Assembly (NCBI GenBank): GCA_001751085.1
Contig: MAXP01000107.1
Location: 1 to 17,295 of the forward strand
Direction: 5' to 3'
DNA from: Desulfobacterales bacterium C00003060
Lineage (GTDB): Bacteria; Desulfobacterota; Desulfobacteria; Desulfobacterales; C00003060
DNA length: 17,295 nt
The notes under the pieces were generated by a model, which worked only from the letters and a program-made list of their open reading frames with translations, had not been told where the DNA came from and made no database searches. Every line of letters begins with the position of its first letter. The stretch's first letter is position 1. This document shows, piece by piece, positions 5,949 to 13,212 of this stretch. Made by a program: the position numbers and the translations under genes.

Positions 5949-8900
5949 GTCTGATCCCAGTCAATGTGTTTTGCATCAAAAAGAGGACCGTCCGTACATA
6001 CACGAGAATATTCTGTTGAACTGTTCTTTTTCGTTGTACACACACACGACATACACACGCCTATTCCACATGCCATCCTTTTCTCCAAGAGTACTTTCAT
6101 TGGAATATCATACTCTAAGGTGATTCCTCGCATGGCCCTCAGCATTGGCTCAGGGCCACAAGCGATCACGAGAACACCGTCAAGATTTTCCCGGCTGTCC
6201 AGATACGACCTATATTGCTCAGTAACGAAACCGACATGACAGTTCTTCTCAGGCAACCTGCGAAAGGGCATCGAGGGCTTTGTTGAAATCTCAGTTGAGA
6301 CGTATATGTCGCTTAACACGAAACCTATGCTCAGGAGATTCTCTATGTACACATACGCGTTTCCTGGATCCTCTGAAAAGGTGGGAGCAAACCGAGCTGA
6401 ATAAAGGAGGGTCTCGATTCTGTCGACGCCGATGAAGGCCTTCACTCTAAATGAATAGTACTTCAGACCCTGCCCAAAGAAAACCAATGGGGCCATCCCA
6501 ACACCCCCCCCTACCAGATGAACTTCCCTGATGTCTTGTGCACGCCAGTGAGCCAAATCCGACGATTTCCCAAGAGGCCCCAGCATCTCGATTTTTTCAC
6601 CCTGTTTCACCTTCGTGAGCTCGTTAGTACCCACTCCATTCTCAATGACTTGGTAGAATATCTCAAATCGACTCGGAAACACGGTGTGAGCCACAGGTGC
6701 AAGATTGGGAGGGAGCGACACATTTTTGAGATATCCGAACTTGAAATAGTCACAAAATACGCGGTGAATACTGAAAGGCCTTTTTAGAAACGAGTGTGGA
6801 GTCAGATTGGCAATCTTGGCATAGGAAGCATGTTCCTCGACACAAAAAGATGTCCTTTTTTCAATCCTTTTTCTTTCGACTACTGACAACGTGTCAGTCA
6901 TCACGAATTGCCCCGGGACCACATACTTAAGTTCCGGAGCTTCGAACTTGATTTTGAAGTGTTTGCAGTTCTTGTCCCCGGTCACGGGCTTATTACTTAG
7001 GACCTCAGCAGTGAAGTGATTGATTTTCTGCTCCACTCTAAAACCCGCTGTAGCCTTTTGGACGAACAGTCTCAAATGTCCATAAACATCACCATAGAGT
7101 TCAACAACTCTTCCTGCAAGCTCACCAAGGCAAAGGAAGAAGCCTCTCGGCCAATACTCCACGAACTCGACCTGCCGGTGCTTGATCATGTCTTGATGAT
7201 CAGCAAAAACGAGGAAATGCATTATGCGGAAATCATCCCCGTCACTCTCAATCACCCGATTTGCAATCTGTTTGAGAGTATGTTCTCGCTCCTTATTTAA
7301 AAAGCAGAACACAATTCTCTGATGGTTGTTTCCGGCAGCAACAAAATCCGCACGTGCTGCTACGCCGGTGGGTCTTGGCAGGTGTCGGACATCGCAATAT
7401 CCGGGCACCTCGGAATCATCGAAGTGAGAGTTCTCTGCAGAAACAATTGTAAAGCCATCTTTGGACAGTATCAGGTGGAGAAAGCTCAGGCATAACCTGT
7501 TATATGCCTTCCGATTTGCTTGGTTGTCCAAAGTCCATTCTCGAATTTCACCCCTCATGATTGCGGGGAACTTCTCTCGCAGCGATGGCCTAATCAGGTC
7601 GTTTGCCGTCTCCCGGATTCTTTCCAGGCTTGGAAGCTTTTGTGTATGAGAACAGGATAGCCAATAGGCTGAAATTCGGACAAAGAATTTCAACTCCGTC
7701 CGCTCGCTCGCAGAGATGTCCAATGCGTTCAGCTCAACTTCTTTTTCAGCGGTTGTTGGTCGGGGGGTATGCGCAGTGAGCAGAAGATATCGGTCCGTCA
7801 ACGTGAACTCGTGAGCCTTCCTCTTCTGTGAGTTGTCAGAAAATATGGGACTCGTGTCTTGTATTTGATATCCTGCTCCCATAATTGCTTTTTCTATTAA
7901 TTGCCTGGCATTTGGTCTTTTGCAGCCGTAAGCCAGAATCACGCGGCAAGACGGGCGCGTGTTCTCTCTGACCCGCTCCAAAAGCTCTTGGATCCTTGCA
8001 GTATTATCTTCCATTGACAGTGTGCCGGGGTGCCGGCCCAACTGGATCGGAAACCTCATGCCGAGCCATGAGCCCCAAAACTCAGAAAAGCCCATATAAT
8101 CAACATCATCGGTATATGGCGGATCGAGAAAAACATGTGTAACCCGTGGCTTTCCGGGAAAGGGAAACCTTAGGAAATCAACCTGATGAAGGTACGCATT
8201 GTCTGAGGATGTTTCAAACCTTTCCAGTGAGTCCGAAATGCGTACAGCGCCAAGCATTGAGTTCAGTTTTCCTTTACAGCTCAGGGCGCGCTTAAACCGC
8301 ATTTCAAAGGTCTTCCAAACGTTTTTTTCCATTCTCTCAGGTGGCAAATGAAACCTGGGAGGGGACCAACCGGGTGATGAGGATGGGGACTTCTTCGAAA
8401 ACAGTTGCATCTGGCTACAACTATAGAGCATTGCGGTGAACGCATAGTGAAGGGTTTCTCGACATCTTAACGACGTAACCTTTTCTATGGCCTGATGCAA
8501 TTCCGATAGTGCTGACAAGTTTCGGCCGGTGAACAGTTCATGGAAAAATTCGGCGTTGGTTCTTCTCTGAGTGCGTATCGGCTTCTTAGGAAACCAGGAT
8601 TTCGGTTGGACTTGGGAAAGGCGAATTTGGCGATTGATCTCGTCCATGGTCAGAGGGTGAAGTTGGTCAAATCCGCAATATCCGCACGTGAACTTGACGG
8701 CTTCAGGGAAGTCTTCACCGTCTTTCCGGCCCCACTGCAAATAGTCAAAGTAGATCTCCTGCCGGCATTTTGGGCAATGGATTGCATAGTGACTGAGTAT
8801 GTTCTCGGCCACACCATGACGAACCGTATCGAAGGTTTGTTCGAGAGCAAAAAGGCTGACCGGCTGGATTAGCACTTTGGATAAGAAAACGGCCATGGGG

Positions 8901-9112
8901 TTCAAATCACTCCCTATCACTCTGGCTCCAATGCTAAGAGCAGTGATCATGGGGGTGCCCCCGCCGCAAAATGGATCGAGAACGACGTCACCAGGCTGCA
9001 AGCCCTCGAAAACCCGCATGAGGCCGTTTGTCGGCCTTCGGCCCCAGTACGGATGAGAACGAGAGATAGTGTAGAAATCCGGCGATGCGTTTCTTTGTCC
9101 TGATATGGTCAT
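5945..9112 (-). CDS. DNA methyltransferase-(unknown domain)-PyrK fusion protein
   Basis: A 1,055-aa single open frame with three parts. Residues 1 to about 450 are an amino-type DNA methyltransferase: SHPYWGRRP near 19, SAM motif DPFCGGGT at 46-53, GSDLNPMA, a zinc-ribbon insert (CPKC at 113-116, CGYC at 143-146) and the catalytic DPPY at 330-333. Residues of about 450-690 are not recognised; a segment ARADFVAAG...VFCFLNKE has a faint nuclease-like look. From about 691 to the end is PyrK: FAD motif RPFSIHRV (778-785), NAD-binding GGGVGMAP (868-875), GPEPML, and the 2Fe-2S set Cys1015, Cys1020, Cys1023 and Cys1039. PyrK usually has about 260 residues; this part has about 365, with inserts near 741-777 and 786-813. 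It overlaps pyrD by 4 bp. The frame continues upstream to 9337 but that part is antisense to the tRNA arm (VRFRPPA), so I use the ATG at 9112, whose ribosome site is weak. Confidence 0.8.
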   Translation of the reverse strand: MTISGQRNASPDFYTISRSHPYWGRRPTNGLMRVFEGLQPGDVVLDPFCGGGTPMITALSIGARVIGSDLNPMAVFLSKVLIQPVSLFALEQTFDTVRHGVAENILSHYAIHCPKCRQEIYFDYLQWGRKDGEDFPEAVKFTCGYCGFDQLHPLTMDEINRQIRLSQVQPKSWFPKKPIRTQRRTNAEFFHELFTGRNLSALSELHQAIEKVTSLRCRETLHYAFTAMLYSCSQMQLFSKKSPSSSPGWSPPRFHLPPERMEKNVWKTFEMRFKRALSCKGKLNSMLGAVRISDSLERFETSSDNAYLHQVDFLRFPFPGKPRVTHVFLDPPYTDDVDYMGFSEFWGSWLGMRFPIQLGRHPGTLSMEDNTARIQELLERVRENTRPSCRVILAYGCKRPNARQLIEKAIMGAGYQIQDTSPIFSDNSQKRKAHEFTLTDRYLLLTAHTPRPTTAEKEVELNALDISASERTELKFFVRISAYWLSCSHTQKLPSLERIRETANDLIRPSLREKFPAIMRGEIREWTLDNQANRKAYNRLCLSFLHLILSKDGFTIVSAENSHFDDSEVPGYCDVRHLPRPTGVAARADFVAAGNNHQRIVFCFLNKEREHTLKQIANRVIESDGDDFRIMHFLVFADHQDMIKHRQVEFVEYWPRGFFLCLGELAGRVVELYGDVYGHLRLFVQKATAGFRVEQKINHFTAEVLSNKPVTGDKNCKHFKIKFEAPELKYVVPGQFVMTDTLSVVERKRIEKRTSFCVEEHASYAKIANLTPHSFLKRPFSIHRVFCDYFKFGYLKNVSLPPNLAPVAHTVFPSRFEIFYQVIENGVGTNELTKVKQGEKIEMLGPLGKSSDLAHWRAQDIREVHLVGGGVGMAPLVFFGQGLKYYSFRVKAFIGVDRIETLLYSARFAPTFSEDPGNAYVYIENLLSIGFVLSDIYVSTEISTKPSMPFRRLPEKNCHVGFVTEQYRSYLDSRENLDGVLVIACGPEPMLRAMRGITLEYDIPMKVLLEKRMACGIGVCMSCVCTTKKNSSTEYSRVCTDGPLFDAKHIDWDQT

Positions 9113-9307
9113 CAGAATGGACTCACCACGGCTGCAATTGGAACTCTTGCCACAAGAGAGTGTTTGACGTGACTGTGGAATTTCGAGATGCCCAAAGATC
9201 ATCTGCGGAGAGACGGCAAGCCTACCCATCAGCACAATCATGGGCACAGTGATCAATCTTGGCCCAACAGGCAGGCTTGGGGGAAACGGATAAGATGTTG
9301 TTTTTAT

Positions 9308-9395
9308 TGGTGCCGGAGGTCGGAATCGAACCGACACGGGCGCAAGGCCCGGAGGATTTTGAGTCCTCTGCGTCTACCAGTTTCACCACCCCGGC
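9308..9395 (-). tRNA. tRNA-Leu (CAA)
   Basis: The reverse strand folds into a full type II tRNA. The acceptor GCCGGGG pairs with CTCCGGC (one G-U). The D arm is GTGAAACTGGTAGACGC. The anticodon stem GAGGA/TCCTC holds the loop CTCAAAA, which gives anticodon CAA for UUG. A long variable arm (CGGGC/GCCCG) and the T arm GTCGG-TTCGATT-CCGAC follow. The discriminator is A and CCA is encoded (9308-9310). Confidence 0.97.
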
Positions 9396-9409
9396 TAAGG
9401 TACGTTTAA

Positions 9410-9438
9410 AACATACAAAAGGGAGTTTTTGTTGTCAA
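9410..9438 (-). promoter_or_regulatory. Promoter of tRNA-Leu
   Basis: On the minus strand: TTGACA (9438-9433), 17-nt spacer, TATGTT (9415-9410), with the tRNA 5' end 15 nt beyond the -10 box, a normal distance for a tRNA transcription start. Confidence 0.6.
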
Positions 9439-9485
9439 CAGAATTATGGGCATATCGCCCAAAGGCCCCAGAATCTGGATATGTC

Positions 9486-9514
9486 TTGACAGCGAGCCAG
9501 GATATCACTATACA
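9486..9514 (+). promoter_or_regulatory. Promoter of tatA-tatC
   Basis: TTGACA (9486-9491), exactly 17-nt spacer, TATACA (9509-9514). Transcription would begin near 9521, about 45 nt before tatA. The leader repeats the phrase CATCTAAAGG twice, the second copy being the actual ribosome binding site. Confidence 0.6.
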
Positions 9515-9565
9515 TCTAAAGGGTTTTTCACTCAAAAAGTCAACCTTCATCTAAAGGAGTCTTGT

Positions 9566-9952
9566 ATGTTTGGTATGGGGATGCCGGAGATCTTATTGAT
9601 TCTGGCTATCGCCCTCATCGTCCTTGGTCCCAAGAAGCTTCCTGAAATCGCCAAGTCCCTGGGACGGGGCATCTCCGAGTTCAAGAAAGCCACGCAGGAA
9701 TTTAAGGAAAACCTTGACGTTGACAACGAACTGAAGGATGCCCGCAACACAGTGCGGGAGGCCAAGGAAGACATTGAGGACACAGTCAGGAAATCCATTG
9801 CTGAAAGCACTACCGGTCAGGATGCCGATGCTGTCCCAAAAGCCGAGCCTGAGCATACATTTGAAGGCAACCTGGCAGGGGTTTCAGAAGACCCTGCAAA
9901 AGACAAGCTGCGACAAGAGACCGTGTTGAAGGGGCCCGCCAAAGATGCCTGA
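9566..9952 (+). CDS. tatA: Sec-independent (Tat) protein translocase subunit TatA/TatB
   Basis: A 128-aa protein with the TatA/B pattern. A short periplasmic start (MFGMGMPE) is followed by one hydrophobic helix (LLILAIALIVL), the hinge GPKKLPEIAKSLG, an amphipathic helix (GISEFKKATQEFKENL) and a long charged, probably disordered tail. The MFG-x-G-x-PE start is shared by TatA and TatB in this group, so the exact subunit cannot be fixed. I chose the ATG at 9566 because AAAGGAG lies 7 nt before it, and the upstream extension in the same frame is junk-like. It overlaps tatC by 8 bp, so translation is coupled. The pair carries folded, cofactor-bearing proteins across the inner membrane. Confidence 0.93.
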   Translation: MFGMGMPEILLILAIALIVLGPKKLPEIAKSLGRGISEFKKATQEFKENLDVDNELKDARNTVREAKEDIEDTVRKSIAESTTGQDADAVPKAEPEHTFEGNLAGVSEDPAKDKLRQETVLKGPAKDA

Positions 9953-10706
9953 GGATGAGAAGATCCCCTTCACCACTCATCTTGAAGAACTGCGCAGGCG
10001 CCTGATCATCTGTTTTTGTGCAGTGGGTGTCGGATTTGTCATCAGTTATGTCTTTTCAAAGAGACTCTTTGAGGTCCTCATGCAGCCGTTGCTGGCTGCA
10101 ATGCCCCCTGACGAAAAGCTCATCTACACCGCGCTCCCGGAGGCCTTTTTTACCTATCTGAAAGTCGCCTTGCTTACAGGGCTCCTTCTGGCCGTGCCGG
10201 TTATCATTTACCAGGTCTGGATGTTCGTTGCGCCCGGGCTGTACGACAAGGAAAAACGTCTCGTTTTGCCCATTGTGTTCATTTCCTCCTTTTTTTTCTT
10301 GGGCGGGGCCCTTTTTGGTTACTTTATTGTTTTTCCTTTTGGGTTTAAGTTCTTCATGGGGTTTGCATCCGATTATGTCAGGCCTCTCCCGTCGATGAAG
10401 GAATACCTTGGCTTTTCGGCTAAGCTTCTTTTTGCTTTTGGCGCCGTCTTTGAGCTTCCGGTTTTCGTAACCTTTCTGGCAAAGCTTGGCATTGTGAACG
10501 TCCAGTTCCTCAAGACCAAGCGCAAATACGCCATCCTGCTTTTCTTTGTTTTTTCAGCCATCCTCACCCCACCCGATGTCGTCACCCAGGTCATGATGGC
10601 AGGCCCCTTGATCCTCCTCTATGAGGTGGGCATTCTGGGTGCCAGGCTGTTTGGGAAAAAGCCGGAAAAGCCCGATGCAAACGACACCCGAGAAACTGCC
10701 GGATAG
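9945..10706 (+). CDS. tatC: Sec-independent protein translocase TatC
   Basis: A 253-aa polytopic membrane protein with about six hydrophobic helices. TatC hallmarks are visible: the N-terminal HLEELRRRL (signal-peptide binding region), the ALPEAFFTYLK loop with its conserved Glu, the APGLYDKEKR loop, FGYF, ELPVF, the ILTPPD turn and GPLILLYE in the last helix. Length is typical. It begins within the end of tatA (ATG overlaps the tatA stop by 8 bp). TatC is the receptor for twin-arginine signal peptides. The charged C-terminal tail (KKPEKPDAND) is cytoplasmic. Confidence 0.97.
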   Translation: MPEDEKIPFTTHLEELRRRLIICFCAVGVGFVISYVFSKRLFEVLMQPLLAAMPPDEKLIYTALPEAFFTYLKVALLTGLLLAVPVIIYQVWMFVAPGLYDKEKRLVLPIVFISSFFFLGGALFGYFIVFPFGFKFFMGFASDYVRPLPSMKEYLGFSAKLLFAFGAVFELPVFVTFLAKLGIVNVQFLKTKRKYAILLFFVFSAILTPPDVVTQVMMAGPLILLYEVGILGARLFGKKPEKPDANDTRETAG

Positions 10707-10723
10707 AAGGTTTTCCCCTTGAC

Positions 10724-10746
10724 ACTTATCAAAATATTTGTTAAGT
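10724..10746. promoter_or_regulatory. Operator-like dyad upstream of the cytochrome gene
   Basis: ACTTA-t-CAAA-ata-TTTG-t-TAAGT is a 23-nt inverted repeat in which 9 of 11 pairs match. It ends on the -35 position of the promoter at 10741-10769 and overlaps an upstream TTGACA (10719-10724), a position suited to a transcription factor. The regulator cannot be named from the sequence. Confidence 0.4.
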
Positions 10747-10769
10747 AAGCGAAATTGTGTATATATAAT
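10741..10769 (+). promoter_or_regulatory. Promoter of the cytochrome c3 gene
   Basis: A perfect -10 box TATAAT (10764-10769) stands 17 nt after a poor -35 (TTAAGT, 10741-10746). A weak -35 next to a dyad suggests activation by a regulator. The start would be near 10776. Confidence 0.5.
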
Positions 10770-10815
10770 TTTTTCTTTTATTTACAAACTTTGTGAAAGG
10801 GGGTGAAAGCGGATT

Positions 10816-11265
10816 ATGAAGAAAGGAACATTGATAGTGCTGGCATTTGTGTTGAGTGTAGTGTTTCTCTTTCCGGTCGCTTACGCGGCGGAGGAAGTCG
10901 CTGAAGTCATCATCATGGAATCACCGGTGTTTGAAAAGCATAAGAAGGCCCTGGTTCCCTTGACCCACAAGAAACACAACGAGGAGTATGGTATTGCATG
11001 CGCCGAGTGTCACCACGTCTACGAAGATGGTAAGAATGTGTGGAAAGAGGGCGATGCGGTTCAAAAATGCAGTGCCTGCCACAGTGAAGCCAAGGCGCCA
11101 AAGGCAAAGAAAGGCGAACCAAAGCTGACCAAACAGGAAAAGATCAAGATGTTCTACTACTCAGCTATTCATGAGAACTGTGTAGCGTGCCATAAGGCTG
11201 CAAAAAAAGAGGGCAAGGCTGCCCCCACAAAATGCACCGAGTGCCATCCTAAAAAGAAGAAGTAG
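10816..11265 (+). CDS. Periplasmic tetraheme cytochrome c3 family protein
   Basis: A 149-aa protein. Residues 1-24 are a Sec signal peptide (MKK, hydrophobic core, AYA cleavage site), so the protein is periplasmic. The mature part has four CxxCH heme sites, at residues 62-66, 85-89, 122-126 and 140-144. Additional histidines (for example His51, His54 and His67) can serve as second axial ligands in the c3 manner. Classical cytochrome c3 often spaces two of its motifs CxxxxCH; here all four are CxxCH. The Lys-rich surface and tail (HPKKKK) fit an electron carrier docking to acidic partners such as hydrogenases, formate dehydrogenases or membrane complexes. A purine-rich GAAAGGGGGTGAAAG tract ends about 6 nt before the ATG. 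It stands alone with its own promoter and terminator. Confidence 0.93.
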   Translation: MKKGTLIVLAFVLSVVFLFPVAYAAEEVAEVIIMESPVFEKHKKALVPLTHKKHNEEYGIACAECHHVYEDGKNVWKEGDAVQKCSACHSEAKAPKAKKGEPKLTKQEKIKMFYYSAIHENCVACHKAAKKEGKAAPTKCTECHPKKKK

Positions 11266-11284
11266 TCAGCAAGCCAGGAATATA

Positions 11285-11322
11285 AAAACAGGGTAAGTGT
11301 CTTTTTTGACTTACCCTGTTTT
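11285..11322. terminator. Bidirectional intrinsic terminator between cytochrome and dsrN
   Basis: Stem of 14 perfect pairs (AAAACAGGGTAAGT at 11285-11298 with its complement at 11309-11322), a 10-nt loop and a T run on both strands. It ends the cytochrome transcript on the plus strand and the dsr transcript on the minus strand. The dsrN stop codon (TAA) lies inside the stem. Confidence 0.85.
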
Positions 11323-12765
11323 TTGTTGTTGGTATAAAGCGCTTGCCTCAACCATTGCCTCGGCCCAGGAAGGGGTGCCAAGGGCATGCACATGGCAATA
11401 TGTGGCCAGCGTATTCTTGTAGCAAAGGCCGTCACCCTCACCATCAAACCCTGTGCCACGAATCATCCGAAAGGCGAGATCCTCTGAGCTTCCTTGCCAG
11501 CTCAAGACCTTTGAATAATGAAACTCATGCCCTCTGACCAGGACGCCGGGTTTAAAATACGGGTTCGTTTTTTTCACCTCAAAGACCGTGTACCCATGCC
11601 CCTCCGGCCTCCGAGATAGCCCAAACAACACAGGAAAGACCCCTGCCATGGGATAATTCACACCGTCCAGAACCAGGTTCTCGCCCAAATACATGAGCCC
11701 CCCACACTCGGCATAAATGGGAAGGCCCTTTTCGGCCAGGTTACGCACGCCATCGCGGAACCCCGCGTTCTCTGCCAGGGCCTGTGCATGGGTCTCCGGA
11801 AAACCTCCTCCGATGTACAGGCCGTCCAGGTTTGGAAGATGTGAATCTGCCAAGGCGCTCACCATAACAATCTCAGCGCCGGCGGATTCAAGGGCCTCGA
11901 TGTTTTCAGGATAGTAGAACTGGAAGGCAGCGTCACGGATTACACCAATGCGAGGCGGTGATTCCTTGGAAATCCCTCTAAGTCCCCCTTTTCTAAAGGA
12001 CGCCTTCAGGGTGTTCCCTTTCCTTCCCCCCTTTTCTAAAGGGGGGCTTGGGGGGATTTCATTGGCTTTGAGAGGAGGTGCCTGTCCGGCAAGGCCAAGG
12101 AATCTGTCAAGATCAAGATATTGCTGAGCAATATCAGCCGCCTTTTCAATCGATTCATCGGCCCAGCCATGCTCGGGCGTTGGGACCAGTCCCATGTGTC
12201 TTTCCGGAAAGGCCTCTTTCTTGATCCTGGGTATGGCCCCAAGGACAGGGATGGCACAGTACTCTTCTACAGTCTTTCGGATGATCGACTCATGACGGGC
12301 ACCGGCTACTCGGTTCAGGATAACCCCGCTGATATTCACATCAGGGTCAAATTGCAGACACCCCAGCAACATGGCGGCCACCGTGCGGGTACTCTTGGTG
12401 CAGTCTATCACGAGTACGACAGGCGCCTTCAAGAGCTTTGCAAGCTCAGCCGTGCTCGTATTTCCCTCAAGGTCTATGCCGTCGTAAAGACCCCGGTTTC
12501 CTTCGATTACTGCAAGATCGCTGTCCTGTGTGCGGTGTGAAAAGGAGAGGAGGACCTGGTAGGCAGGAATCAAAAAGGTGTCCAGATTATGACAGGGCTG
12601 ACCGGCAGCCAGGGCCAGCCAGCCCGCGTCAATGAAATCCGGTCCCTTCTTGAAAGGCGCAATGGCCATCCCGCGCTTTCGCCAGGATGCAATCAACCCA
12701 AGAGAGACAATCGTCTTCCCCGCCCCTCCACGGAGGGCAGCAATGATGATTCGGGGAAAAGCCAT
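11311..12765 (-). CDS. dsrN: Cobyrinate a,c-diamide synthase-type amidase, DsrN (CbiA/CobB family)
   Basis: A 484-aa protein with two domains. The N-terminal ATPase has the P-loop-like GGAGKT (13-18), FKKGPDFIDAGW (38-49) and an EGNRGLYDG site (88-96). The C-terminal class I glutamine amidotransferase has GGGFPETHA and the nucleophile Cys354 in AECGGLMYLG. The family transfers glutamine amide nitrogen to carboxylates of corrin or siroheme; in dsr operons it is proposed to make siroheme amide for DsrAB. Residues about 236-267 (PPSPPLEKGGRKGN...FRKGGLRGI) are not part of the family: they are encoded by a palindromic repeat at 11969-12060, inserted exactly in the interdomain linker. Without it the length is about 453, normal for the family. 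The ATG at 12765 has no clear Shine-Dalgarno. It is the last gene of the dsr operon and ends inside a shared terminator. Confidence 0.92.
   Translation of the reverse strand: MAFPRIIIAALRGGAGKTIVSLGLIASWRKRGMAIAPFKKGPDFIDAGWLALAAGQPCHNLDTFLIPAYQVLLSFSHRTQDSDLAVIEGNRGLYDGIDLEGNTSTAELAKLLKAPVVLVIDCTKSTRTVAAMLLGCLQFDPDVNISGVILNRVAGARHESIIRKTVEEYCAIPVLGAIPRIKKEAFPERHMGLVPTPEHGWADESIEKAADIAQQYLDLDRFLGLAGQAPPLKANEIPPSPPLEKGGRKGNTLKASFRKGGLRGISKESPPRIGVIRDAAFQFYYPENIEALESAGAEIVMVSALADSHLPNLDGLYIGGGFPETHAQALAENAGFRDGVRNLAEKGLPIYAECGGLMYLGENLVLDGVNYPMAGVFPVLFGLSRRPEGHGYTVFEVKKTNPYFKPGVLVRGHEFHYSKVLSWQGSSEDLAFRMIRGTGFDGEGDGLCYKNTLATYCHVHALGTPSWAEAMVEASALYQQQKTG
11969..12060. repeat. Palindromic repeat inserted in frame inside dsrN
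   Basis: A 92-bp imperfect inverted repeat. Its left arm (GAAATCCCTCTAAGTCCCCC, from 11969) mirrors its right arm (GGGGGGCTTGGGGGGATTTC, to 12060), and both arms also contain the inner phrase CTTTTCTAAAGG. It adds about 31 codons without shifting the frame. Its encoded peptide, rich in Pro, Gly, Lys and Arg, is unlike the neighbouring protein. Confidence 0.85.
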
Positions 12766-12843
12766 GCGTTTGGTTTCTTGTTACTGGAAAAAAACCATGG
12801 TTGTTCTAAATCGAGGCAAGGACTGTTTCAAGAATGAGACTAA

Positions 12844-13083
12844 CTAATCCTCTTCTTCTGCCCCGGCCTGTTTGCCGACACCCTTAAGACCGATCAGGGT
12901 CGTGCTCCCGCTGGACCAGTATTCAAGGATCTCCTCACCGACCATCTTGTTAACCAGGTTCTTTACAGCTCTGGGCTTCTCATCGGGCAATATCTTGTAA
13001 TAGTCCTTCAGATAGAACTTTGATTTGCCCTTCTTTTTCTTCAAGGTTTCTACAATCAGCTTTTTGGCTGCTTCTTCGTCCAT
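12844..13083 (-). CDS. dsrD: Dissimilatory sulfite reductase-associated protein DsrD
   Basis: A 79-aa, charged protein with a compact winged-helix fold, recognised by the core KGKSKFYLKDYYKILPDEKPRAVKN and the C-terminal strand EYWSSGSTTLIGL. DsrD is an allosteric activator of DsrAB and is a marker of sulfate- or sulfite-reducing (reductive) metabolism, absent from most sulfur oxidisers. The length is typical, and the C-terminus ends in an acidic tail (EEED). GAGG about 7 nt before the ATG is the ribosome site. It lies between dsrB and dsrN, separated from dsrB by 129 bp that contain a strong hairpin repeat. Confidence 0.96.
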   Translation of the reverse strand: MDEEAAKKLIVETLKKKKGKSKFYLKDYYKILPDEKPRAVKNLVNKMVGEEILEYWSSGSTTLIGLKGVGKQAGAEEED

Positions 13084-13133
13084 TGCTCGCCTCTTTTCGA
13101 ATAAGTTAAGAGTATTTTCTGTTGGTGGTTTCT

Positions 13134-13180
13134 ACCCCTCACCCCTGCCCTCTCCCCCACGCGGGGGAGAGGGTTAAGTG
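13134..13180. repeat. GC-rich hairpin repeat between dsrB and dsrD
   Basis: A perfect 11-bp stem, CCCTCTCCCCC (13148-13158) with GGGGGAGAGGG (13163-13173) and a 4-nt loop, preceded by CCCCTCACCCC. This pattern is a widely dispersed bacterial intergenic repeat. There is no T-run after it on the transcribed (minus) strand, so it is not a simple terminator. Confidence 0.8.
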
Positions 13181-13212
13181 GTAAAGATTGAGACGTTACT
13201 TCTTTTCTCGGC

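Noticed and set aside
9113..9337. N-terminal extension of the methyltransferase-PyrK frame into the tRNA gene
   Set aside because: The first residues (VRFRPPAP) are the antisense-of-tRNA type reading of a T arm, and conserved protein sequence begins only after the ATG at 9112.
12766..12843. AACCATGGTT palindrome between dsrD and dsrN
   Set aside because: It is only 10 bp, without flanking symmetry or promoter elements, and likely chance.
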